A stretch of 64,000 bases of DNA. Source: Symsagittifera roscoffensis (taxonomy: Eukaryota > Xenacoelomorpha > Acoela > Convolutidae). The translations under genes were made by a program, and so were the position numbers. How positions within the stretch are numbered: position 1 is the stretch's first letter; each line of letters begins with the position of its first letter. The notes below the pieces were generated by a model. That model had not been told where the DNA came from. It ran no database searches and worked only from the letters and a program-made list of their open reading frames with translations. The stretch lies in NCBI RefSeq assembly GCF_963678635.1, contig NC_087070.1:40799831-40863830 (forward strand), written 5' to 3'. This document shows positions 38,774-49,047 of the stretch, one piece after another.

Positions 38774-39802
38774 ATGTTTGACCTCGAAACTTTCCGAAAT
38801 CTGAACGACGAATTGAAATACGAGCTGTATAAAGACTTAGTCGAAAATGTTACTTATTTTAAACGAATTATCGAAAACTTAACTGTATCAACGAAAGAGG
38901 AAGAAAGAGGAAACAAATTTTTTGATCTAGAAAATTTTAAAAACACGGGCAATTCGAAAATTACAGAAAACAAATTTGAAAACGAATGGAGCAAGATTGG
39001 AACTCGGAGCAGAAATCAGAACAAACGAAGCGAAAATAACCAAGAAAGCAAGAATAACCAAGAAATCAAAATACAAGCAACCAATATTCAAGAAGAAAAA
39101 TTCGACCAGCAACGAAAACATTTATTTTTACCACGAGAAGGAGAATATTCTGGCCTATTACTGGGAGACTCAATTGTTAACAGAATCAATGGGGAACAAA
39201 TATCGGAAAATGTGTTGGCGAGAGGATTTGGTGGGCACAAAATTTCTGCATTGCTGGAACGCGTGAGAAACAGTAAATCGCGACATTTTAAACATGTAAC
39301 TACGCTAATTGGAATAAATGACTGCCTCTCAAGTGATTTCGACGCGAAGGAAGCCGTGAGTAGCTTAGAAAAACTAATTTATCTCATAAATCATAAATTC
39401 TCCCCAGAAACAATTTCACTATGTACTGTAACTCCCTTAGGCGCTTTTAGAAAAGATTTTAATCCAAATGTACAGAAGCTAAACAAGCAAATTCTTAATT
39501 TAGTACGGAATGTAAAAGACTTGGGCGAAGTAAAATTGGATATTTTAGACATAAACAAAATTTTTAGTCAAAATACAGATGCTCTTAGCTCGGATGGTTT
39601 GCATCCTTCTGATGGGGGTGTTGAAATTTTGGTGCAAAGTTTTAGAGATTCTTTTAGGGGTTCTGATATTAATGCAAACACATGTGAGATTACAACCCGC
39701 CCCAGAATGAAGCAAACCCAACAATCATCAAATTTAGATCCAAAAACGGCAGAAATGTTACAATTTTTCCAAAACGGTGCAAAATTTTTTAGGAAATACT
39801 AG
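38774..39802 (+). CDS. ORF1 of the CR1-like element, SGNH/esterase protein
   Basis: 342 residues. The N-terminal ~110 residues are charged, rich in N, K and E, probably helical. Residues ~125-310 form an SGNH-hydrolase domain: GDSI at 131-134 (Ser133 the likely nucleophile), GIND at 180-183, and DGLH at 274-277 supplying Asp and His. All catalytic positions are kept. CR1/L2-type ORF1 esterases are thought to help ORF1 act on RNA or membranes, but the true substrate is unknown. The ATG at 38774 is the first in frame; ORF2 starts 56 bp after the stop. Confidence 0.85.
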   Translation: MFDLETFRNLNDELKYELYKDLVENVTYFKRIIENLTVSTKEEERGNKFFDLENFKNTGNSKITENKFENEWSKIGTRSRNQNKRSENNQESKNNQEIKIQATNIQEEKFDQQRKHLFLPREGEYSGLLLGDSIVNRINGEQISENVLARGFGGHKISALLERVRNSKSRHFKHVTTLIGINDCLSSDFDAKEAVSSLEKLIYLINHKFSPETISLCTVTPLGAFRKDFNPNVQKLNKQILNLVRNVKDLGEVKLDILDINKIFSQNTDALSSDGLHPSDGGVEILVQSFRDSFRGSDINANTCEITTRPRMKQTQQSSNLDPKTAEMLQFFQNGAKFFRKY

Positions 39803-39858
39803 TTTCGCATTTTTTCTTGGTGCAAACTTTGGCGATTATTTAATTTATTTAACCTATT

Positions 39859-42800
39859 ATGCTGAATATTAAATTCTGGTTGTTTTGTGCAATTTTTCTA
39901 ATTTCCAAGGCTCAGATGGAAACTAAAGAAAAAACTATTGTTTACTGGGGCTATCTAAGCTGCCAGCAAAAGATATTATCAACGAAATGTGGGATAAATG
40001 AGCGGAGAGCTACCACACTGACTCATCTTTTCCTTTTCGCGTTGTTACTGACCCAAAGTGGGGATGTTGAAAAAAACCCTGGTCCTATCGAAACCATTGA
40101 AACAGTCTACGGTATCTGTTCAAAAAATTGTGCAAATCTTAAATTTGTTCATTTGAATTTTCAAAGTATTATTAGAAAACGGATGCAATTGAAAAAATTT
40201 CTTGATGATATGGGCGAAAACACAATTATAGGAATTTCCGAAACGTGGCTTAAAAAAGAAGATAGTGACAATTTATGGAATTTCCAACCTAGAACGCATG
40301 CGATGTTCAGATATGATAGGCAATCAGCGGTAAAAAAGAAAGGCGGTGGCGTTTTGTTATATATACCAGTCAAATTGGCTCCGAAATTGAGGCCTGATCT
40401 AAATTTATTTGATAAAGAAAAATATGAGTCAGTGTGGGTTGAGTGCAAATCTACATTTAACATTTCGAGTAAAGAAAAAATGTTAGTTAATTTGTGTTAT
40501 AACCCAAGCAGATCAAACTTTATTGATTTTTTGGAACAATTAACGCTTAACATAGATAATGCTTTTTCAGTTTCTAATAAAATTACGCTTTTGGGTGATT
40601 ATAACATAAATTATCTGGATAGCAAAGAAAAAGAAAATTTAGATTCTATAATTATTCCATATGGATTGAAGGTTTTTTGTCCAAACGATGAGACCAGAAT
40701 TAGTTCCTCAACAAAAACTCATATCGACTACATAATCAGTGACTATGAAACAAACGGCATTGAGTTTTGTTTTGATACACCTTATAAAACCGACCATTTT
40801 GCTTCATTTATTTTGACGGATATAAAATGCGGCAAAATTTTACCGAGGATAATTACGACTTTCAATAAGAAAAATTATCAGAAAAATGAATTTTGCAATT
40901 CACTCTCCGCTCTTCCTTGGTATCTCTTATATCAATGTACAGACGCACAAAACATGTTCTCGACGATGATTTATTTAATTTCTTGTGCTCTACAGCAACA
41001 TGCTCCTATCGAAAAAAAGTTTGTTCGTAATTTTAAACCAAAAAACGTGTTGAAAACGGAATGGTTCGATTCAGAATGTCAGCAATTGTTGACTAAGAAA
41101 CAGAATTCACTCAGATCATATCGCAGTCAAAGCACAAGCGATAATTGGTCAAAGTACCAGTTTTTACGTAATCAAATGAGCAAATTGATTAGAAGTAAAC
41201 AATTCGATCATTCAAAAAATTGTTTTTCACTTCTCAGCACTATCCAACAAAAATGGAAATATATTAACCAAGTTAGAGGTACATGTTCTGGCAACCATCG
41301 AATTACAGTTCTACGAAATTCCTTCAGTGAAATGATAACCCAAGACAAAAAAATTGCCAATCATTTAAATTATATTTTTTCAAACTTAGGCGAATTTTTC
41401 GGCGCTAAAAAGCCTCCGAATTACAACAAATCTGCCTCTGAATCTGCATCTTTTCATTTTCAACACATTACAGTGAAGCAATGCTTTGATATAGTTCGAA
41501 AAATCAATGTTGGAAAACCTCTCGGACCTTGTACCGTACCTGCTTGGGCAATCATTGACGGTCAATCAGTTATAGTTCCACATTTAACTTTTGTCATAAA
41601 TACTTGCTTAGATGAGAACATTTTCCCGATCGAACTGAAAAAAGCAAACGTAACCCCTTTGTTCAAAAAAGATGACCCAATGGATGCAAAAAATTATCGG
41701 CCAATATCAATAACTTGTGCTTTTTCTAAAATTTTTGAAAAAATTTTACATGCCCAAATAACAGAACATCTTGACAAATTTCAAATAATGACACCATTTC
41801 AATTCGGATTTCGCAAAAACATTTCAACACAAGATGCTCTTGTTTATGTGACAGAAAGTATTCGAAATCAAATAGATTCAAAAAAAATCGTACATGCAGC
41901 TTTATTAGATCTGTCCAAGGCTTTTGATTCTATTTCGCATGAAGTTTTAATTGAAAAAATGCTTTCTCTCGGTTTTTCAAATGGAGCAAATGCTTTAATT
42001 GCTAGCTTCCTAAACAAACGTATTCAAAGAGTAAACGTCAATGGAATTTTTTCAGACTGGATTGAAATAAAACGAGGTGTCCCACAAGGAACGGTACTTT
42101 GTCCGTTGTTGTTCAATATTTATGTTAATGACATACAAGAGCGATTATATGAGGGTTGTACTTTAGTTCAATATGCTGACGACTGTATGGTTTTTTCCTC
42201 TTCTATAATTTCTGAGGATGCTTTGAATCGATTGCAAAAATCACTCAATAATCTAACGGAATTTTTTGCAGAGAACCAATTGAATCTGAATGCATCTAAA
42301 TCGGAATTTATAACATTTTGTCAAAAAAATGATAGCAAAAATGTGGATACTGATAAACTAGTAATTAGTGGGCATTATGTAGCCAAAAAATCAGAATGCA
42401 AATATTTAGGCATAATTCTTGATTCAAGTTTATCTTTTCATGCTCAAATCAAAACAATTCTCCAAAAAATGGCCCAAGGGATTAAAACTATTGATACAAT
42501 TGGACAACAACTGCCGACATTATCATTAGTTGCCTTGCTTCATTGTCTTGTTTTATCACATTTAGATTATTCAGCAATTTTTTTACAACAAATTAATGCT
42601 ACTTTGATGCTATCTCTGGAGAAACAGTTGAACTGGGCGCTAAAAAGAACATATTTCAGATCGAATTTTAAATCTTCTTCCCTTCTTCGCATTAGCAAAT
42701 CGTTCATTGGAATCGAGAAAAGAATTGAGTTAAAGTGTATAACATACTTATACCAATATCTTACAAACAAAAAGAAGGCTTTTGAAAATACACTGAGACT

Positions 42801-43056
42801 ACCGACTGCCAATTATAGGCTCAACGAAAGAACGAAACAAATTATTTTTGACAAACATTGTTCGACTGCTTCTCTACAAAAATCATTTTTTCATTTGACT
42901 TCTAAAAAATGGAATTCACTGCCCATAATTTTGCGCAATTTAGAAAAATCGAAAACAGAATTCAAGAAAAAATTGAAAGAATTTTACGTGAGTGAATTGA
43001 GAAACAATCCTATATGTACTAATACAAATACGTGGCGTGATTACCGTTTTTGCTAG
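39859..43056 (+). CDS. ORF2 of the CR1-like element: 2A, endonuclease, reverse transcriptase
   Basis: 1065 residues. Residues 1-19 (MLNIKFWLFCAIFLISKAQ) look like a signal peptide or membrane anchor. A second hydrophobic run (FLFALLL) leads into the 2A motif at 69-76. An apurinic-type endonuclease follows (~92-325): HLNFQS, GISETWL, GDYNINYL, TDHFASF. The reverse transcriptase (~615-890) has FRKNISTQDAL, LLDLSKAFDSI, GVPQGTVLCPLLF and YADD at 772-775. If 2A works, ribosomes release a ~75-residue leader and the EN-RT protein begins at Pro76. The enzyme would nick target DNA and prime reverse transcription there. No frame break is seen. Confidence 0.9.
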   Translation: MLNIKFWLFCAIFLISKAQMETKEKTIVYWGYLSCQQKILSTKCGINERRATTLTHLFLFALLLTQSGDVEKNPGPIETIETVYGICSKNCANLKFVHLNFQSIIRKRMQLKKFLDDMGENTIIGISETWLKKEDSDNLWNFQPRTHAMFRYDRQSAVKKKGGGVLLYIPVKLAPKLRPDLNLFDKEKYESVWVECKSTFNISSKEKMLVNLCYNPSRSNFIDFLEQLTLNIDNAFSVSNKITLLGDYNINYLDSKEKENLDSIIIPYGLKVFCPNDETRISSSTKTHIDYIISDYETNGIEFCFDTPYKTDHFASFILTDIKCGKILPRIITTFNKKNYQKNEFCNSLSALPWYLLYQCTDAQNMFSTMIYLISCALQQHAPIEKKFVRNFKPKNVLKTEWFDSECQQLLTKKQNSLRSYRSQSTSDNWSKYQFLRNQMSKLIRSKQFDHSKNCFSLLSTIQQKWKYINQVRGTCSGNHRITVLRNSFSEMITQDKKIANHLNYIFSNLGEFFGAKKPPNYNKSASESASFHFQHITVKQCFDIVRKINVGKPLGPCTVPAWAIIDGQSVIVPHLTFVINTCLDENIFPIELKKANVTPLFKKDDPMDAKNYRPISITCAFSKIFEKILHAQITEHLDKFQIMTPFQFGFRKNISTQDALVYVTESIRNQIDSKKIVHAALLDLSKAFDSISHEVLIEKMLSLGFSNGANALIASFLNKRIQRVNVNGIFSDWIEIKRGVPQGTVLCPLLFNIYVNDIQERLYEGCTLVQYADDCMVFSSSIISEDALNRLQKSLNNLTEFFAENQLNLNASKSEFITFCQKNDSKNVDTDKLVISGHYVAKKSECKYLGIILDSSLSFHAQIKTILQKMAQGIKTIDTIGQQLPTLSLVALLHCLVLSHLDYSAIFLQQINATLMLSLEKQLNWALKRTYFRSNFKSSSLLRISKSFIGIEKRIELKCITYLYQYLTNKKKAFENTLRLPTANYRLNERTKQIIFDKHCSTASLQKSFFHLTSKKWNSLPIILRNLEKSKTEFKKKLKEFYVSELRNNPICTNTNTWRDYRFC
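40051..40086 (+). other. 2A ribosome-skipping motif in ORF2
   Basis: Residues 65-76 read TQSGDVEKNPGP and match the 2A consensus D-x-E-x-N-P-G-P. Skipping is expected between Gly75 and Pro76. Similar 2A motifs near the start of ORF2 are known from non-LTR elements of several invertebrates. Confidence 0.9.
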
Positions 43057-43513
43057 TTCTATATTTTTTAATTCAGTTTAATTTTTCACACATTGCTTGA
43101 AAGAGAAACTGTATATACTCTGCATATACCTTGTATAATTGGACTATCTGTAAAATTGTTTGTAAAGTTTTATTACCAGCTTGTTCCTAATTCTTAAATC
43201 TTTAATTTTCTATAGTATCCGAAACTTCACATACTTTAATCAACCAATTTCCGAACTGTAACCGATTTTGTTTTTTTTTGTTTTGTTTATTGCTTGTTTT
43301 CTGATGTTTTGTTTTTGTTTGATGTAACCAATGAATTTATAACCAATTTTATTATTTACACTTTGCTACACTGATGCCTCGGCTTTTTATTGTATAGTAA
43401 TTCAAGTGTTCTTTCTTCTTCTTCTGATAAACTTGCTAAACTCAGCGGTTTTGTACAATTTCACGCATTTTAAAAACTACTGGCTCGGAATCTTGAAAAT
43501 ATTTTCAGATACA

Positions 43514-43796
43514 ATGGGAAAATCAGCCAGTAAACTCTCTGCTGACAAACTTCATCAGTACCTCCAAAATACAGCCTTCAGTGAAAGTGAAGTAAAACTG
43601 CATTATAAACTATTTATGAACGAGTTTCCTGATGGAAAAGTCGATCAGTCACAGTTCATGAATGTTTACAAAGTTTTTCATCCGGATGGCAAACCAGATC
43701 AATTTGCAATGCATGTTTTCCGAGTTTTTGACAACGAAAGAAAAGGAGTTTTGGGTTTCGATGACTTCATAAAGGCACTGAACGTTACAGCTCGAG
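43514..43796 (+). CDS. NCS gene, coding exon 1
   Basis: Encodes residues 1-94 plus the first base of Gly95, covering the myristoylation signal, EF1 and EF2. The donor is GTAGAA after CTCGAG. The frame would run on into the intron for about 24 residues without similarity to the family. Confidence 0.8.
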
Positions 43797-46700
43797 GTAG
43801 AAACTCATTTATTATGATTAATACTAAAGGAAACATGTTTTTGCATGATTCAATGAAAAACAATAGGTAATACTATATTACCATGACAATATTTTCCTAC
43901 CACTGGTTTATCTATCAGATTACCATCAGAAAATGAAAGACGAGAAGGCTGGGAAAGCTGTTTGTTAAAAAATTGCTGGATCTATTAACAAAATTTAGTA
44001 TTAGTTATTAACAGAATTGCGCATGAACATACTTGTCACCAGATCATTGAGATATGATTCCCTTTTTAAGTGCGGAGAAATATGCAAAAAAGAATGTTAA
44101 ATTTTTTGAAATACCACAACCTTCGTCATGAAAAAATTTGTTTTCTTTTGTCCAGCAGAACTTGCTAACTGTAGCTCCGTGTGTCCTTCATAGGTGCATA
44201 TATTATTTTAATTTATCGCCCGTCCCATCTTGTTTTAAATGAGCTCTATTAAAAAAATGCATTCAAAATTATCTGTACGTTTTGTCTGTGTTATTAATTT
44301 AAATCACCCGATTCCGAATAAATGACTTTGGAGTTGGACAAGTAGCATCTCAATGATATCGGAGATCATCAATAAAAGTGTTGAGGATGAAGTTTTGTAG
44401 GACCAGATGAGGGAAGAAATTGTTTGTCTGCTCATACAATTGGCAGCATTTTGTTATTTTTCTGAACTTTAGTAGTTAAGTTTTTAGGGTCTAGTGCTTA
44501 AGAGCTCGAATCCTTCAATTATCAGCCAGCAGGAGTTTCTGGGGTGGGTTGCACGATATGCAGGAACAAACACCCGCCTCGTTGAGGTTTCCAGTTGAAT
44601 CGAAATAGCCTTCGGTAAATTGTTTCTCAGTCGGATTGTCGCAAATTTTTTGGCGCTCTCGTCGAGAATGTTTTCCGCTATTCTGAGTCGGTGTTTTTCA
44701 AGGAAGCTCAAAGCCACTGCATTGTCTCGTCTTACTGTGTCTCTGGTATAAGGTAATCGGTCCCTCTGCGGCCTTGTATTTGCAGTCGATAACAGCTTGT
44801 AGAAACATTTCTAAGTGGAGTTCTCTATACTTCAAAAGAGGGAGGATTTTCAAGTTGAACAGTCTTTTTTCGTACCCGACAGCCTTGTTCAAGATGTTGA
44901 AAATGCCGTAAAACGGGGAAATGATAGCAAAGCTATGGTTGTGGTGTCTAATTTTGTTTATACCGTATCTGCGGAACATGAGACAGAGGAATTGTTTTGG
45001 TTTCACTGGTCATCAGGGGGTGGACATCACTTTTATAACCAGCAAACTGAAAATTATTCTGCCGTCGCTGAAATTGCTTTATTATGGAACCTTATCAACT
45101 CTCAGGTCCCTTGTCAATTGGTCTTAGAGCAAAGGGTTTAGGATTCGAGTTGTCATTAGTTTGTTGAGTTAGCTCACTAATTCTAGAGCTGCTACCAATA
45201 CCAGTTGTCGTAATTATTCAATATTCTAACAATCAATCTTATTCTTTAAGCCCCTTGCTGCTCAGGTCGACGAAAAATATCTGGTTTCTTGGTTCCCTGG
45301 TTTAGTTTTGTTCAAACTTAGTCGCTTCTTATTTCTTGCTTTGATCAGCAGTGCTGGCAGGTCTCGTCATTTTTGAGGTTTATGAGTCGAATTAAGATGC
45401 TGACTTGAAGGTGTGCAATTTCGCGTCGTAACTGGAGACATAATCAAGTCTTCTTTTATGTTGTCAATGACAAGGATTCCCGAGTTCTTTCTAAATATCA
45501 CATGTACCTGCTCTCCGCGTGTACATAGTGGCTTTGTTTTGCAGGTATTATTGACGTTACGAGGCTCTTCAACTAGTTGTTTTTGGGTTAAAGTGGTGAA
45601 TTTTTTGTCTTCTTTGTGATTGAGTTGTTAATGGTCGTACCAGATGCCTAGGATTCCAGCTATCTTTAGAGGGTTCTTTGAATATGGGTTCAACGAATGT
45701 CTTGAAATGGTCTTATTCTTTGGGATGAATCATCTGATATTTGGGATGAATCATCTGATATTTGGGATGAATCATCTGATATTTGGGATGAATCATCTGA
45801 TATTTGGGATGAATCATCTGATATTTGGGATGAATCATCTGATATTTGGGATGAATCATCTGATATTTGGGATGAATCATCTGATATTTGGGATGAATCA
45901 TCTGATATTTGGGATGAATCATCTGATATTTGGGATGAATCATCTGATATTTGGGATGAATCATCTGATATTTGGGATGAATCATCTGATATTTGGGATG
46001 AATCATCTGATATTTGGGATGAATCATCTGATATTTGGGATGAATCATCTGATATTTGGGATGAATCATCTGATATTTGGGATGAATCATCTGATATTTG
46101 GGATGAATCATCTGATATTTGGGATGAATCATCTGATATTTGGGATGAATCATCTGATATTTGGGATGAATCATCTGATATTTGGGATGAATCATCTGAT
46201 ATTTGGGATGAATCATCTGATATTTGGGATGAATCATCTGATATTTGGGATGAATCATCTGATATTTGGGATGAATCATCTGATATTTGGGATGAATCAT
46301 CTGATATTTGGGATGAATCATCTGATATTTGGGATGAATCATCTGATATTTGGGATGAATCATCTGATATTTGGGATGAATCATCTGATATTTGGGATGA
46401 ATCATCTGATATTTGGGATGAATCATCTGATATTTGGGATGAATCATCTGATATTTGGGATGAATCATCTGATATTTGGGATGAATCATCTGATATTTGG
46501 GATGAATCATCTGATATTTGGGATGAATCATCTGATATTTGGGATGAATCATCTGATATTTGGGATGAATCATCTGATATTTGGGATGAATCATCTGATA
46601 TTTGGGATGAATCATCTGATATTTGGGATGAATCATCTGATATTTGGGATGAATCATCTGATATTTGGGATGAATCATCTGATATTTGGGATGAATCATC

Positions 46701-47592
46701 TGATATTTGGGATGAATCATAAATCATCTGAATCTGTTATAAGTGTGAGTGATATTCAGGAACAAACGAGGAGAAGATGATGTGGGCATTTGAGCTGTAT
46801 GACACAGACAGGGACGGGCGAATATCCAGGGACGAACTGCTCAGTGTAGTTGACAGTATCTTCCTCATGATGGGCAAGAACTATACAGATGACCAAGTCA
46901 GAAAGGAAGCCTCTCGCGTGAAAGTAAGAGAAATCTTAGCTGGATAATTTCTCACTAAGTATTCGGGTGCTCACTAAGTATTAGAATGGTCTAATAAGTA
47001 TTCTTCCGACCATTCTAGAGTGGTGAGGCGCTTTGGTCTTGGGGTTTTCCCCACGCGATTTCAAGCGTCTCGTAAAAGTTGATAGTGTAAAGTCTCATTT
47101 TCTCCGAGCTGAAAATTTTGCACCCTTAATTCCGATAAATTGTACATCCAATATTTTCGGTGCTTAATGACTGTAGATACAAAATGCCCCCAAAACGTTT
47201 TTTGTTGGAAATCCCGAAATGGTATTTAATTTTTTGTTTCACAATGTGTCGGAGATGCCTTTTAAGCTAAATAAAGCTGCTGAAGATTAAAGTTCACATT
47301 TGCTTATACCATCTGAAATTAGCTTGATAGAGGGGCAAAAAAGGGAAAACATTTAAAAAAAATTTTCTGATTTTATCAAATTTCCCTATTTTGAGTTCTT
47401 TTTGTAAATAATTGTGGGCAAACATTGTTCTCTACTTGCACTTGCTGTTCTCTCCTTGTTACAGTTATTTTTTGGTAGGTAGAGAGAGTATTTGCAGCCA
47501 TGGATGTGGACCGGGATGACTTCCTGAGTGTGGAGGAGTTTAGAGAGGGAGTCCAACAGGACCCCGCAATACTCAGACTCCTACAGCAGTAG
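43514..47592 (+). CDS. Neuronal calcium sensor (NCS) family protein, three coding exons
   Basis: Coding exons 43514-43796, 46760-46923 and 47479-47592 join in frame (phases 1 and 0) to 186 residues, the usual NCS length. The start MGKSAS fits the N-myristoylation signal (Gly2, Ser6), giving membrane association. Of four EF-hands, EF1 (FPDGKVDQSQF) is degenerate as in the whole family. EF2 (DNERKGVLGFDD) lacks several ligands, EF3 (DTDRDGRISRDE) is canonical, and EF4 (DVDRDDFLSVEE) is nearly canonical with Asp in place of the central Gly. The segment LNVTARGTNEEKMMWAFELYD is NCS-typical. It probably acts as a calcium switch on a membrane target. I cannot place it as frequenin, hippocalcin or another subtype. 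A pyrimidine tract and AG just before the ATG (43508) suggest an upstream 5' UTR exon. Confidence 0.85.
44484..45140 (-). other. Unclassified degraded element in NCS intron 1
   Basis: GC-richer than its surroundings, with two overlapping minus-strand frames (44484-44717 and 44698-45006) of ordinary amino-acid composition, including ETSTRRVFVPAYRATHPRNSC. It looks like decayed coding sequence of a mobile element, but I cannot name the family. Confidence 0.3.
45719..46720 (+). repeat. 21-bp satellite inside NCS intron 1
   Basis: About 47 units, each built from GGGATGAATCATC plus TGATATTT, with almost no variation. Since 21 is a multiple of three, long frames open on both strands (FGMNHLI and SQISDD units); these are by-products. 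The array ends 39 bases before coding exon 2. Confidence 0.95.
46760..46923 (+). CDS. NCS gene, coding exon 2
   Basis: Begins after GATATTCAG and completes Gly95, then encodes TNEEKMMWAF, the EF3 loop DTDRDGRISRDE, and ends at ASRVK before GTAAGA. Confidence 0.85.
47479..47592 (+). CDS. NCS gene, coding exon 3
   Basis: Begins after TTTGGTAG. It encodes VERVFAAM, the EF4 loop DVDRDDFLSVEE, and the family-typical end DPAILRLLQQ before TAG at 47590. Confidence 0.85.
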   Translation, partial: VERVFAAMDVDRDDFLSVEEFREGVQQDPAILRLLQQ

Positions 47593-47897
47593 AACAGAAC
47601 AGTGTCCGTTATGTCCCCATATGGAAAGTTTTACACAACTTTCCCACCAAAGCTATATAAGCTATACTCCTTGTCATCAAATTTATCAGATGAACATTAG
47701 TCTTTACCCCTTGTCATGAATCATGAACTTTATCAGAAGCGAAAAGGAGAGACTGATTGTTGTTAGATATTGTACGATGATTTGGGTCTTTCTCTCTCTC
47801 CATATGTTCTATTTATCTACAAATCATGATGCGCCGTAAATTGTGTATATAATTTGAATATTGTGCATTTGTAAATAGGTTCTTTTGTAAATATGAA

Positions 47898-47903
47898 AAT
47901 AAA
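47898..47903 (+). terminator. Polyadenylation signal of the NCS gene
   Basis: AATAAA about 305 bases after the stop codon, followed by T-rich sequence. It is the most likely mRNA end before the MICU1 gene begins. Confidence 0.6.
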
Positions 47904-48798
47904 TTTGTTCATGGTAGATTAATGGAGTAAGTTTTTTTATAGATTTTCTTTTTCAAGAAAGAGCTTTTTTGTTGATTATTAAATTAAATATGCAGCTTTC
48001 TAAAAAATGGCTTTCTTTCTCAATAATGCTTACACTTTTTCGTGGTCGGGGATTTGGAGAGGGCAGAGAACTAGATGTTCACACCTAATAAGTGAATGAA
48101 TCATGCTTAAATTAATAAAAAAGAAAAAATGGAAAATCAAGTTATTAATGGCAAACGTGGAAAGTTCTTATTTTCAGGTGTCTATTATGTCTGTGTTGTC
48201 TAGAAAAGAGCTGAGACTTCTGCACCGCTCTCTTACACTTCTTCCAAGGACAGATAAAACCATTAATACCTCATACACTTGTAGTCTTCTAAGCTCTGCT
48301 CCGACATCAATCCAGGAGAGATTAACTCACCGACAGTTGTCAGAACTCCACACACAGGCTTGTTAACGTTCAGTTGGTCATTTTTTGGCTCGTTTTTGCT
48401 GGAAACAGATTGGCTTCCTCGCCATTTTTTGTAAATCCGTGTTTTCAAATTTTGTTATATTTTAATTAATGAATTGGCAATAAGAATTTGCGTAAAAGAA
48501 AAATTAGTTTTCTGAAAGATTGAGAAGACTTCAAGCCTTTTTTTGCCCAACATTTACGTGTTCAGTTATGCTAATTGACTCAAAAGAAAAAATAGAACCA
48601 ATAATTTCTACATTCCGTGCTGGTTGCTTAAGGGTGAAGTAAGAGTTAACATCTCAGAAATTTATTCAAAATCATTGCGTTTAATTGTTAATCAAGAGTA
48701 AGACAACCTTTTCCCGCTGATTTGAACAGCTGTCACGTGGATTATTTCGCTCTCGGATAAATAGTAATAAAAGTGATGAGCTACCATTTTGTTCTCAG
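47904..48798 (+). other. Interval between NCS and the first recognised MICU1 exon
   Basis: About 0.9 kb. A possible first MICU1 exon starts at ATG 48187 (MSVLSRKELRLLHRSL, Arg- and Leu-rich, compatible with a mitochondrial presequence). However, no phase-0 donor before its stop joins it cleanly to the exon at 48799. Otherwise AT-rich and unassigned. Confidence 0.35.
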
Positions 48799-49047
48799 GT
48801 AGACGACACTTTAAGCCGGAGAGTTAAAGATGAAAGTGATGCTAACAGAAAGAAGTGGCTCATCTCATTGGGTGTTCTGGGCAGCAGTCTCTTGTTTGTA
48901 TGGCTTAAAATAAGAGACAGGAAAGTGCAACTTAAAAATGAGATGCCTCTTCTGGGCAGCAGTAGTGGACCAAATGAGGCTTCTGAAGAACCGAAAGAGA
49001 ATGAGGCCGATAAGAAGAAAAAGAAGACCGGGTTCCGAGACCAAAAG
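48799..49047 (+). CDS. MICU1: MICU1 exon: membrane segment and polybasic region
   Basis: 83 codons, phase 0 at both ends (TTCTCAG| and |GTGAGA). Contains the hydrophobic segment, an acidic linker and [12 protein letters not shown]. Confidence 0.85.

Larger units (their letters stand above)
38433..43370 (+). mobile_element. CR1-like non-LTR retrotransposon, apparently intact
   Basis: Two full-length frames in the usual order: ORF1 with an SGNH/esterase domain and ORF2 with endonuclease and reverse transcriptase. They are separated by 56 bp and followed by an AT-rich 3' UTR. An esterase-type ORF1 is known from the CR1/L2 group. Both ends are approximate. A 74-codon frame at 38433-38654 upstream and a 20-bp direct duplication at about 38666-38709 probably belong to its 5' region. 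No frameshift or stop breaks either ORF, so it may be recently active. Confidence 0.75.
43797..46759 (+). other. NCS intron 1
   Basis: About 3 kb, GTAGAA to TTCAG. It holds an unclassified element relic (44484-45140) and the 21-bp satellite (45719-46720). The rest is AT-rich with nothing recognised. Confidence 0.7.

Noticed and set aside
45176-45200. Similarity of TAATTCTAGAGCT to 18S rRNA
   Set aside because: Only a dozen bases match and the surroundings do not; no rRNA gene.
45644-46780. Frames of 335-378 codons with FGMNHLI, SQISDD or MIHPKYQ repeats
   Set aside because: By-products of the 21-bp satellite, a multiple of three; they lie in an intron and do not join the NCS frame.
48187-48366. 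Confident first exon of MICU1
   Set aside because: The peptide suits a presequence, but no phase-0 donor joins it to 48799, so it is left as a possibility only.
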